A stretch of 28,755 bases of DNA, taken from the NCBI GenBank assembly GCA_000934385.1, contig KN880721.1, positions 1-28,755 of the forward strand, written 5' to 3'. Position numbers and translations under genes: made by a program. Under the pieces are notes generated by a model. That model did not search any database, was not told where the DNA came from, and saw only the letters and a list, made by a program, of their open reading frames with translations. This DNA comes from Cylindrobasidium torrendii FP15055 ss-10 (lineage: Eukaryota > Basidiomycota > Agaricomycetes > Agaricales > Physalacriaceae). This document shows, one piece after another, positions 9,800 to 18,763 of the stretch. Position 1 is the stretch's first letter. Every line of letters starts with the position of its first letter.

Positions 9800-10091
9800 T
9801 TGAGGCCTGCTCATCGAAGTTCGAAACAAAGCGGTATGTAAAAGAGCCGATGATCAAAATGCTTCCGGGTTTGCGTCGCGAGGCTCGTTGGAGGCTTGAC
9901 GTGTCTTGGACTTGCTGTAGACAAAAACGGCCCCTTGGATGATACCGGGGGTTAGTGAGTGGCTCAAGGAGCGCCTCGAAGGCATAGCAAGTTTGGATCG
10001 CGACACTGCAGCCACGACTGAGCCTCAAACGATCGATTACACAACACATATATCCTTCTTCTTCCTACCCACCACCACCACCACCATCATC
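9800..10091 (+). promoter_or_regulatory. Conserved upstream region of gene C
   Basis: Two blocks are shared with the upstream DNA of the gene C pseudogene (20270-20507) and, inverted, with the relic at 7118-7400. The distal one is CTGCTCATCGAAGTTCGA...AAGCGG...AAAGAG (about 9806-9845). The proximal one is GATCGATTACACAACACA at 10031-10048, about 45 nt before the ATG. The last 30 nt before the start are CCA/CAT-rich. Conservation in three copies suggests promoter function, although shared ancestry alone could explain it. Confidence 0.55.
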
Positions 10092-10779
10092 ATGGACGTC
10101 CATCACAACCCCTGGGGAAAAGGCCAACCATACGAGCGCAAAGACGGCAAGGAGTATTATCCTCCCTGGTATCGCGGGACAGAACGCACCAAGACGAAGC
10201 GTGTATACCCCAGAATGATCTGCGGGTTGCATATCGAGGCGGACGAGGCGCAGCGCTGGTGCAAGGCGGAGTGGGATATGGACCTGGAGGAAGACCATTC
10301 GAGTGTACGTCCCCACGCGCTGCGGCATCCCTCTTACTATGCATCCCTTCTCTTCCTGTTCATCCTCCTTCACTGAGCGGGGTTGCTAACAGGACTCCGC
10401 CCTCCGCCTCTTCCTCGACACCCATCTCGAAGAGGAAATCGGCTTCGGCGAGGCCGTGTACGTGTCGCGCCCCGACGTGTCTTACTATGATTTCCTCGCT
10501 GTGACGGATGAATTCTCGGGCGAGTTTGAGACGGATAACCCGATCAACGACCACCTTGTTACGGACGAGAAACATTTGGTATCGGGAGATACGCCGAATG
10601 TGGATAGGATGAGGGCTATTTTGGATGAACTGAGTACGTCCTTGATTCTTTTTCTTTTCTTTTCTTTCTTTGCTTCCTTCCTGCATCGATGGATTATTCG
10701 CAGTTGTGATGATGCTGATATCCTGCGTCTTCACGCAGAAATACGATATACGGGGTTCCGGTGCTACTACCGCACGTAG
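10092..10779 (+). CDS. Gene C: small uncharacterised fungal protein
   Basis: Three exons (10092-10304, 10393-10633, 10739-10779) encode 164 residues. Donors are GTACGT for both introns; acceptors are AACAG and CGCAG; phases 0 and 1. The N-terminus reads MDVHHNPWGKGQPYERKDGK and contains PWYRGTERTKTKR and YPRMICGLHIEADEA. The middle is acidic (LEEEIGFGEAVYVSRPD, DEFSGEFETDNP) and the end is YTGFRCYYRT. There is no signal peptide, membrane segment or motif I can name. A paralogue at 20508-21102 has decayed but keeps NPWGKGQP, RIYPRIVCGLHIEADEA and TGFRCYYR, so these parts are the conserved core. I do not recognise the family; the product is probably cytosolic or nuclear. Confidence 0.8.
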
Positions 10780-11035
10780 CCAACATGTATTCTTCTTGTC
10801 TCTTTTGCCAGAGATGAATCCAGTCTTTCGGTGTGCGTTGCCTTTAACATAGTACACACCGCCAGAAAGCATAGTGTCTGTATGTTCGAGCTCCTGCAGC
10901 ATGCCCGAATCTCCGAGTGTGTAGCTTCATCATGTCTTCATAAACTTTTCCTTAGGTATCAGAATGTATCCTTATATTCAAACGAGTCTCACGGGGCACG
11001 ACACACCTCACACGCCTCGCTCATTCCGCGTCCCC
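10780..11035. other. Intergenic, 3' flank of gene C and outer edge of left inverted arm
   Basis: No gene is recognised. Similarity to the right arm (beyond 25563) fades out around 10980-11035. Confidence 0.5.
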
Positions 11036-11304
11036 TCAGATGATCGTCTTCAACCACCAAAATGCAATCCACCCCAACACAACAGGCTGCGATTGACATA
11101 CTCGCATCCATACCTGTTATCCGTCCTCCAAATCCAAACCTGCTCGAAGCGCTGTCCGCGAGATCAACCGTCGTTCCAATTGTGGCGTTCAAGCACGCCA
11201 ACAGCGCTAGTCGCCATCCACTTTCGTATTCGCCTGGGAAATTGTAAGTTCCCTCCCCGTTTCTCGTTCTTCGTGCGGCGCTGGGTTATGAATGGGACAT
11301 ACAT
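11036..11304 (-). pseudogene. Relic of gene B (first and last exon pieces)
   Basis: From the ATG at 11304 the reading MYVPFIT-RRTKNEK matches the start of intact gene B at 24087. After about 45 nt it breaks off and resumes as ACLNATIGTTVDLADSAS, matching the last exon of B (ACLNSTIGTTIDLADSAS), and reaches a TGA at 11036-11038. All Gly-rich, membrane and central parts are gone, and a short unrelated filler sits at the junction. The gene is clearly dead in this arm. Confidence 0.82.
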
Positions 11305-12181
11305 ATCGCGCTAAGTCTAAGCCTGTGTGCTAAGTACTAAGTTCCAAGCTGTGATTCTTCGCAATAGCCTGTGAAACGACAAAAGAGGTCGTAGTGGCAC
11401 GAAGGAAAGAGGGAAGGAAGGAAGGAGACCCTAAACAAGTCGACACTTTATACTTAGGGAAAAACGCTCGACCCCTATATATGTATGATTTACTCAGTTA
11501 AACAAAGACTTGAGGCTTGCCAAGGCTGTGGTAGTCTGGGGCCTCGTGATTGAATTTCCATGGAAGTAGGCGTCGCTGCGTCGCAATTGTAAACATGGTT
11601 GGGTTGTGGCGAGTTGGCTGTGTGCAACGGGTATCCAGGCTAAGACAATACAGCTAAGTCGTAGCGTTTTCTGTGCGTGTGAATGCGATTAGCGATAAAG
11701 CTCGAGGGAGTCAGACGCAAGCGGCAAAGATGCAGTCATGCGACTAGCACGGAGTGATCGGATCAGTTCCGGACGGAAGCTTCCGCGGACACCCAGTAAC
11801 GCGGTGTGCTACCTCTGCACTTATTTGTGCTACTCTTGACGAAAAAATCTGTCCAAATGATTGAGGGTGAACATGAGGAGCGTACTGTTGCCGCGATCCG
11901 CTAGTCGTCGATTTTGATGAGTCATGACTTTTAATCGGGGGCCGCAAGCACACGTAAATGATGGATGGTGATGGCTGAAGCAGCAGTAGCTTTCCAATAC
12001 GTCGAGAATGCGCTGCCTATAATACTCCCTTCACTTTGCGCCTATCCGTCGCTCAAAAGAGACACTGCAGTGACTCAAGAAATTGGAACGACTTACTCTC
12101 ACGGTCGTCTGGTTGTAGACACACTGAGTAGTAGCACACAGGTTGAAACAGGAGTAATAATGTGCAATTTAAGCCGTATCT
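11305..12181. other. Shared intergenic DNA of left arm
   Basis: No coding gene is seen. It aligns with 23183-24086 in reverse complement: AAGTCGACACTTTATA, the CTCAAGTCTTTGTTTAA motif, AGTCTTAGC words, and a CGGAAGCTTCCG-like block near 11775. A GGAAGGAAGGAAGG run lies at about 11411-11427. Confidence 0.7.
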
Positions 12182-12407
12182 GACATAGAAGACTGAAAGT
12201 GGACATGGGGCTGAAAATTGTAGCGTGTCGATCCCTTGGTTCCGTTTCACTACCTTTTCGTCGACCTAATCCGGAAGCCGATCATGATGGCTTCCTTTGT
12301 TGTGATTCCATAAATGAACCTCATTGTCACAAGTTTCTTCTCAACCACAACCACCACCACCACCCACCTCCAGTGCAAACCAACTCTTCTCTCGTCTCTG
12401 CATTATC
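12182..12407 (+). promoter_or_regulatory. Highly conserved promoter region of gene A (left copy)
   Basis: A hand alignment with the right-arm counterpart (22952-23182) gives about 9 differences in the distal 153 bp, roughly 94% identity. Conserved words include GGTTCCGTTTCACTACC, GTCGACCTAATCCGGAAGCC and GATTCCATAAATGA. The proximal 60 nt are CCA-repeat and pyrimidine-rich and less conserved. It lies directly upstream of the gene A start. Confidence 0.6.
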
Positions 12408-13614
12408 ATGTCTGCGTAAGTCAACGAGCAATTAAGTGTCTCATTATCTTTAAATATTTTCTAGCACTTCTGCTTCCACCGTCGCTGCTGACAAGGTCAT
12501 CGAGGAGCTCATTGCTGACATTGTCGCCGTCAATAACTTGAAGGATGTTGAGAATGTTTCCGACGATGCTTCCACCGTTGTTGGCACTTTCATCGACAGT
12601 GCTGACTTCGACGTTGATTCATACAATGAAGAGATGGCGAACATCGACGAAGAAGTCAACGATCTCATTGGTGTGTGACATTGTCACCCACCCCGAGCGT
12701 TGTTCCTCATCCTCCATCAGAGAAGGCCATTTCCACACCATGCAGCTCGCCGAAAAAAACCCACAACAAGGTTCTCCCCCAGTCCAGCCCCGTTCGCAAG
12801 ACAAACTTGGCGGCAAAGAGGTACGTGTTTTTGTTTTTTCTGTACATTGTTCTCATCATTTTTTATAGCAATGCGAAAACTCTTAAACGCCAGAGGTCGA
12901 CGGAATCTTTTGGTGAAGACTTCACCAAGGCGAAGAAATCTCGAGGCGAGTCAACGGCAAGCAAGAAGGAGCCTCCCGTAAAGGCCACGGAGACTACAAT
13001 GTTCAAGGAATCCAGCATTGCTGCCACTCGGAACGTCCCTTCTGATCTTAAGTTTATATTCGAAATTGGTCCCAAGGATGAACAAAGGGTGCTGCTCTTC
13101 ACCAAGGGCAAACAGGATATTCTCAAGTGCGTCTCCCATCGTTACGTGTTTGTCCTCGCCAACTAATCTTTGCGTGCCCAAAACTAGAACCCATCTCAGC
13201 GTCCAATCATCCACCAGCACCCAAAAAATATTCGACCTCATCGGACGCCCCAAAGTCGTCCTTCCTGAATATTTCACCACAAAATTCGCTGCCGACAAAA
13301 CAGTCTTCCAACTCCGTAAAAACGAGGATCAGCTCGCTATGCTTCGCGCACACCCTTACCTAGCCATCCGCGCCCTCCAGCAGGGTCTCTTTGACTTTGC
13401 TTTTCACGGCATACCAACGTTCAAAGAGGGCCCCCAAGGCGGAGTGATAGTTGGGCGCTACCTGTGCGGTATGACGGGGTGCGAGTGGAAAGCGGATAAA
13501 GAGGAGCTTATGGATCATCTTGCGACGTGTGATGCGTTGAAGGAGCTTAACAAGAGGGTTGGGGAGGCGAATGGGGTGTTCGAGGAAGACCCGGAATCAA
13601 AGGAAGAAATGTAG
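12408..13614 (+). CDS. Gene A, left copy: C2HC-finger protein with NLS-like basic stretch
   Basis: Five exons (12408-12415, 12465-12670, 12721-12820, 12869-13126, 13188-13614) encode 332 residues. All donors are GTRNGT-type and the exon sum is in frame. The tiny first exon (MSA) matches the right-arm copy exactly. Layout: an acidic, Ser/Val-rich N-terminus (to about residue 71), a Pro/Ser/Lys segment (STPCSSPKKT, SSPVRKTN) and basic LKRQR and KAKKSR stretches that could be nuclear localisation signals. The C-terminal domain contains FIFEIGPKDEQRVLLFTKG, KIFDLIG, VLPEYF and AHPYLAIRALQQGLFDFAFHG. It ends with C284-x4-C289-x11-H301-x3-C305, a likely zinc-binding C2HC motif, and an acidic tail. 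I do not recognise a named family. A nuclear role is an inference from charge pattern and finger. Confidence 0.85.
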
Positions 13615-14050
13615 AGTGAAACCTAATGGCCGTTTGGTTATTTAACAATATGTATCTCTCTACGCAAAATGGAATGTTCTTCATTCAAATGGCTAGGAGA
13701 CAGAAATGCGTAAGTCGGAGACGAAAACGATTTGGGGGAATATCCATTATGGTGGTGGCCAGACAGACAGGCAAGTCGGATTATGGCGGCGAGGAGCAAG
13801 AGGGAATGCATTATCCATCGTCCAAGTCGAGGACAACTTGCGACCATCGACTCGGAACTCTCGATGCTTGAGCACACTTCTAATCATTTGATTGATACTT
13901 CAGAATCACACATTCTATCATCACAGTATCAATATTCTTTCACTGTCGAGCTACCGCGAGGGGCATCTACTAACCAGAGCCCAGATCGCGCGAGCGTGTA
14001 GTACTTTAGACTTAATCGATATCCATGTCTGCGGTCGGTATGATCTGGCC
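13615..14050. other. Intergenic between gene A (left) and Ubl-fusion gene
   Basis: No gene is recognised. The part from about 13870 is the 3' flank of the Ubl-fusion gene and is alignable with 7440-7632 beside relic 2. Confidence 0.55.
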
Positions 14051-15432
14051 TTAGACGACCTCCATACCACCCCACTCGAGCACACGAAAGAGACGCGCAT
14101 CGTCCTGTAACTCCTTCGTCGGCACACCAATCACATTCCGCCATTCCTCAACGGGTGTCGTCCGTGATTCCTCCCACAGGTCAAGCTCTTCGGAGCAGAG
14201 CCGTTTGAATACCATGAACACACGTGTGACGACGTCGGGCGCAGGTGATACGTCTAGCGGAGCAGCTTTCTCGTATGCATCCATCGAGACGAAGGTAAGG
14301 AGGATGTTTTCATGCTTGAGGAATGACGGGAGCCAATACCTGCACACGGTCAGAACAATGGATTACAAGAGAAAACAATGACGGACGTGATGAAGGACGC
14401 GCGCGCCTCAATGTTCAGCCCAAGGTCTTTCAGCGCACGGTCGAGGTACTGGGGGGTGTCCTTGATGGTAAGTGCGACGCACGTCTGCGCCGAGAAGAGA
14501 GAGTTGGCACGGCAGGGATTGAAACCATTCGACATCAAAGGCGAAGGTGGTGGCGACATTTGGCCATCCTCTGTCGTACTAATGGAAGCGGTGTTTGTCC
14601 TGAGTATTGTCAGCTTGGTGCTGTAAATACTGAAGTGGAGCACGCACAATGCCTCCCAGAAGAGGTAGGGCACTTCTGTTCCGGAGTCTATCTCTTGGAG
14701 TACGCCGTCCGGACGAACTTGAACATTCCATGTTGCGGACTCGCCGGAACGGCTGGGCACGCTCGGGACGACGGGATAGAGAGCAGAGAACGACCAGTCC
14801 TTTGTGAGCGAGACCCGTACTGTTGCATCGATTTGAATGGGACTGGTGAGATAGATGACTGGTTTTCCCCCGCGAAGAGTAGGGACCAAAAGGACTGTGC
14901 TTTCACTATCAATGCCGTAGCTTCTCAAGCTTTGGCTCTCTATCAGTTGGCTGCCGTCAAGGAGCAATTTATGGTCGTCAGTACACTCATCCAAGATACT
15001 CTCCACGGCCAACTTTACGTCATACACAGTAGACGTCGAAGCGACGTTAAGCGTGTACCTTCCACCCGTAAGAGTTTCCACATATATTACTAGTGTCTTT
15101 GTGGGCCTTCGCTGTATCAGAGTGATATCTGTGATGCTTCGATTTCTGCAGAACGATGTCCATGCACGAGGGGAAACAGCGACTATATTCCCGTGGATTT
15201 GAACCATTAACTTGATACGATGTGTGTCTTGAGGCTGGATGGACGGGAGGAGGGTTCGGAAAAAGTCAATTGCAGACTAGTCGTTGGGTTAGTCCTGATG
15301 AAATGAGTTTGCGCACCGCCTCACGTTATAAGCTCTGTTAAGGTCTTCACGGTCGACGATTGCGATACTGTTCAGATAATGAACAAGGACGAGGTTGTCG
15401 TCCCCAATATGATCGCTACTGAGTTTAGGCAT
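14051..15432 (-). CDS. Ubiquitin-like (LRGG) fusion protein, intact member
   Basis: Three exons (15432-15325, 15276-14387, 14339-14051) encode 428 residues. Intron 1 has GTGAGG, branch ACTAAC and CTAG; intron 2 (47 nt) has GTCCGT, CTGAC and GCAG. The N-terminal region starts MPKLSSDH and contains GDDNLVLVHYLNSIAIVDREDL. Residues about 99-173 resemble ubiquitin: IYVETLTGGRYTLNV corresponds to IFVKTLTGKTITLEV, then KLLLDGSQLIESQSLRSYGI, ESTVLLV and LRGG (170-173), followed directly by KPVIYL. The C-terminal domain has VRVSLTKDWSFSALYPVVP, VPYLFWEA, DTPQYLDRALKDLGLN, ITYWLPSFLKH, SMDAYEKAAPLDV and RVFMVFKRL. I recall basidiomycete proteins with this layout, annotated only as ubiquitin-domain proteins. 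Function is unknown. Three relics of the family lie upstream in this window. Confidence 0.88.
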
Positions 15433-15999
15433 TGGCTAACGATGGGCGCGCGCTGGGGCGGGCGCGATGATGGTGGTTGATCAAGAGTCCTCCTGCCATA
15501 GCAAAGGCATGTAGCATGGTCAGTGGCACTTAGGTACCCCTTTCATCACTCCTTTATGTCCAGAGCTCGACTGCATAAAAAAGTCAGTTCTCAGCCCTTG
15601 ACCCTTCATCTTGACAATGGACCTGTAGATTGTCATAAGTTTTATGGTGTCGCAGGCCTTGCAAATCCCGACAAGCCTCGACGCGCTCTTCGGCAGACCA
15701 AGTGACAAGAACGGTCTAGACCGCTTCTCGGACTCGCGGCTGTAATTTCAGAGTGTAATCCGTTGCTTTGATCGACCTGTTGACCTCTCCTCTGCTCCTC
15801 CACTCAGCCTGACGAAGCTTCTGAGCGCAAGACGCGCCAAACTGACGAGCAACAAGTTTACTCCCGCGGCCATCGACACCGACGCGCGCCGTGCCGAGCC
15901 AGCGAAACACGATCACGGCAGGAATAGCCCGCAGCCGCCAGCGCATAGAGCCGTTTCGGCATCTTCGCAGGTTACCTTTGCACCACGACCGTCTGTGGG
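15433..15999. other. Intergenic between divergent Ubl-fusion and membrane-protein genes
   Basis: A divergent intergenic region of 567 nt, serving as likely promoter for the minus-strand Ubl-fusion gene and the plus-strand AIG1-like gene. An ORF of 119 codons on the minus strand (15716-16075) is Arg-rich, overlaps the next gene and is not convincing. Confidence 0.5.
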
Positions 16000-17130
16000 A
16001 TGGATAGACAAGCCTACCTCTTTGTGACCTCGCCGTTCCTTCCGCCCTCGCTCCTTGGGACCATTCGCCTTGCATTCAGTCTTTACACGCTTGTCACGCT
16101 CGTCCTCTATCTCGTATTTGGCGCCAAGGGCCAGTCAGAAGATGCATCATCGTCCGTCGCCCGTCGACCTGGTTACCGTACATTGATGCATCTACAGATT
16201 CTTCGCCATCTTCACTCTCCTCTCCTACATTGGCACTTTTGCATACTTTGCGGTCGCTGCGGGGCACACAATCCTCTACTCCCGGGGCAAATTCCCATTC
16301 GAATCATGGCCCGCTATAATTCGTTGGATGCACATTTGGTTATTCTCCACCGTGTCGTGCTTCCGTACGTCCTTCTGGCTCTGTCTGCACTACACACTCT
16401 CATTTCCCACCAGCCCTGGTAATAACCTTGATCTACTACCCCATTTTTGGCTACAACCCGCCCTCAAACATAGACTCCTGGTTATGGATATCCATGCACG
16501 GCGTGAATGCGCTCTTCTCCATCTTCGAAATCGTGATGACCAACTGTCCGCCCGGCCCATGGCGCATCCTCATCGGGGACATTGCTCTGATTGCTGGCTA
16601 CGTGGGAATAGCCTATGTCACCCGCGATACAAAAGGTTTCAATAGTGCGTGGGCAGCTTGCTTGAATTGGGTACATCTCACAGCAACTGACAGGTACTTT
16701 CCTTGGGATGTACATCGCGATCCTCTTCGCGGCGGAAGTGGTGATGTTCTGCGTCGTCCAGGGCCTACTCTTCCTCAGGCGTTACCTCGTCGAACGCGCC
16801 GGATGGACAAACAGATTCGCGGGCAAGGTCGGCGGCTGGCACCGCGTGACCGACATGACCAACGACTTTGTCGACTTGGACGGCAGGAGCAGCATGGATG
16901 TACGGGGCAGCTATTACCCCAGCAGTCAGCGGGGGAGCTACTATCCCAGCAGCACGAAGGGCGGCGCGCGGGATAGCTACTACCCCAACAGCCCTTTGCG
17001 AGGAAGCTTTGTACCCACCAGCCCTGCGCGAACGAGCTACGACCCTAACGGAGCGACGGATATGAGGCATAGCGCGTACCCAAGCCCCACCGCGGACGTG
17101 TTGCCCGCGTACACTACGAAGGCGGCGTAA
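16000..17130 (+). CDS. Six-pass membrane protein resembling FAR-17a/AIG1 family
   Basis: Four exons (16000-16151, 16198-16364, 16414-16644, 16694-17130) give 328 residues in frame. Introns 2 and 3 (GTACGT...CACCAG, GTGCGT...GACAG; both 49 nt) are clear. Intron 1 (GTCCGT...TACAG, 46 nt) is the best in-frame choice but less sure. Hydrophobic spans lie near residues 22-40, 52-76, 91-117, 129-148, 158-175 and 184-211. Sequence features such as FFAIFTLLSYIGTFAYF, ISMHGVNALFSIFEIVMT and IAYVTRDTKGF fit fungal proteins I recall as FAR-17a/AIG1-like, a group including lipid hydrolases of fatty-acid esters. The enzyme role here is only inferred. The hydrophilic tail carries imperfect repeats of SYYPSS/SYYPNS type (about residues 247-300). 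Confidence 0.75.
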
Positions 17131-18763
17131 TGTTGGATTTCCTTTTGGCCGAGTTTTTGTTTACCGCTGTTGTTTCCCACATCACAAAGGACTGGACATT
17201 GCTTGACTAGATACACTCAAAAGGGTTTTCCGTGTATAGTATTATTGGGCGACTGGGGTTTCGATTATTTACTCTAGAATTGTACGCTGGTATTCGGACT
17301 TTGTCTGACCATGATTACCTGAAAGCTGAGCGCTGAAGGGTCGCATAAGTACAGTTTCCATGAGTTTGTTGCTGTCCAGTGTCGTGTCGCCGGGGCGAGT
17401 AGCATGTTCACCTCCTTCAGCATTTCGCTCCGAGGAAGAGATGTTCGAAATGTACGGTATGGCCGCCAGCTCATTGGATTCCTGCCTGCCCTATTGTCGA
17501 ATACAGAACTGTGGTTCGCCGTAAAGCACCCAACTGTTCAAACAAATCTGCGCTGCCCGTCGGAGTGACACTACGCGTCGGAGACATATGTAGAATCAAG
17601 ACGATAACGGCATAGCTCACGTCTATGATACAAGTCTCTTTGGCATACCCTTCGGCAACCCTCGAGGGGGTACACTGCTCAACTTCGGTGCTCCGGAAAG
17701 TCTCGCCTGTGAGAATGCGGAATGCGGATAGTATTGAGGGGCACCTAGAATATAGACTGTCGGATCCAGGACGGTGGTCTATGCTCTATGCAAATTGAAC
17801 ATCGAGTATGCAGTATTGCCTGGAACCAAACTTCAACTAGCCACCGGGCTGATACATCCCGCCCAATGCCCATTGCATCCCGATCGGGAAGCCGTCTCGG
17901 AGTCCTATTCTAGGCACGGAGATCCCTGTATTTGTACATCGTGTTTACAAACCAGCACTGATCGCGCCCTGCACAAAATCCAAGGACTCAAGAGTGTCAC
18001 AGCTCCTCTGGACACTGATAATTCCCCGCCTGGAAATCATTTGCGCACAGAGCTGAATTTTGAGAGAGAGAGCAGGCATATCCGCTGGTCCGGCGCAAAA
18101 GTCTCCCAAAGCAGGTGGTGACGTCAATCCTCAAGTCAGAGGTTAAGCACGCAAGTGCCACAAGGTGGGCGCGTCGTCGGCATCGCTGACACCTTACAAC
18201 AGACAAGTTGGCGTGCGTAAGTCTATTCGATGGGCAAGTGATCTAGTTCTTGCACTGCAGTGTCCTCGAGTTACCCCAATAGACTACTAGACCAAGTTCC
18301 AGCCGGCCTCGCATGTTTTTCTAAAGCATCCATGGAGCAGGGGGTGCCTCTTCCGGTGCAATTTCAAGTTGAAGCTGCGGATATCCTAGACGCGGCCGTA
18401 CAAAGAGGTCTCGACACAGCTTTCAGAAGGTGGCGTTCGAAGCTTCGCGACTGCACTGCATACATCGCGACTTGCTGCGCGCTTTCTCCATTCAATTTGT
18501 GCTGACATGGGCATGGGATGCGGCACCGTATTCTCTCATGGGTTTGTTCATAATGCAAATCCTGACAATCGGACCATCTGGGAGAATTAAGTTGTACCGG
18601 TATAAAGGAGAACGGAACTGGGCGTCGAAATCGTCCCTCCGCTCGAGAGAGATGTCTGGGAGCTCATCTTTCGACCTTCTTGACGAATGGCTGTCACCGG
18701 CTGAAGGTATGCCAAGTGTCGTTCAACTTCCTCGCTATCTGACCACGGCGCAAAGCCGACCAA
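17131..18763. other. Long gene-poor stretch
   Basis: About 1.6 kb without a recognised gene. Plus-strand ORFs of 115 codons (17774-18121), 81 codons (18260-18505) and 121 codons (18430-18795) lack family resemblance and usable mutual splice connections. The first 100-150 nt are probably 3' UTR of the membrane-protein gene, and the last few hundred the promoter of the BTB-like gene. Confidence 0.5.

Larger units (their letters stand above)
10989..13614. repeat. Left arm of a large inverted duplication
   Basis: In reverse complement this segment matches 21737-25600 in the same order: end of gene B, start of gene B, about 1.1 kb of shared upstream DNA, then gene A. The spacer between the arms is 13615-21736 (about 8.1 kb). 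The left arm is shorter because most of gene B (exon 1 end to exon 6 start) is deleted. Confidence 0.88.

Noticed and set aside
14323..15093. 256-codon plus-strand ORF
   Set aside because: It is exactly antisense to exon 2 of the Ubl-fusion gene, which has homologous relics and good introns on the minus strand. The plus-strand reading resembles nothing.
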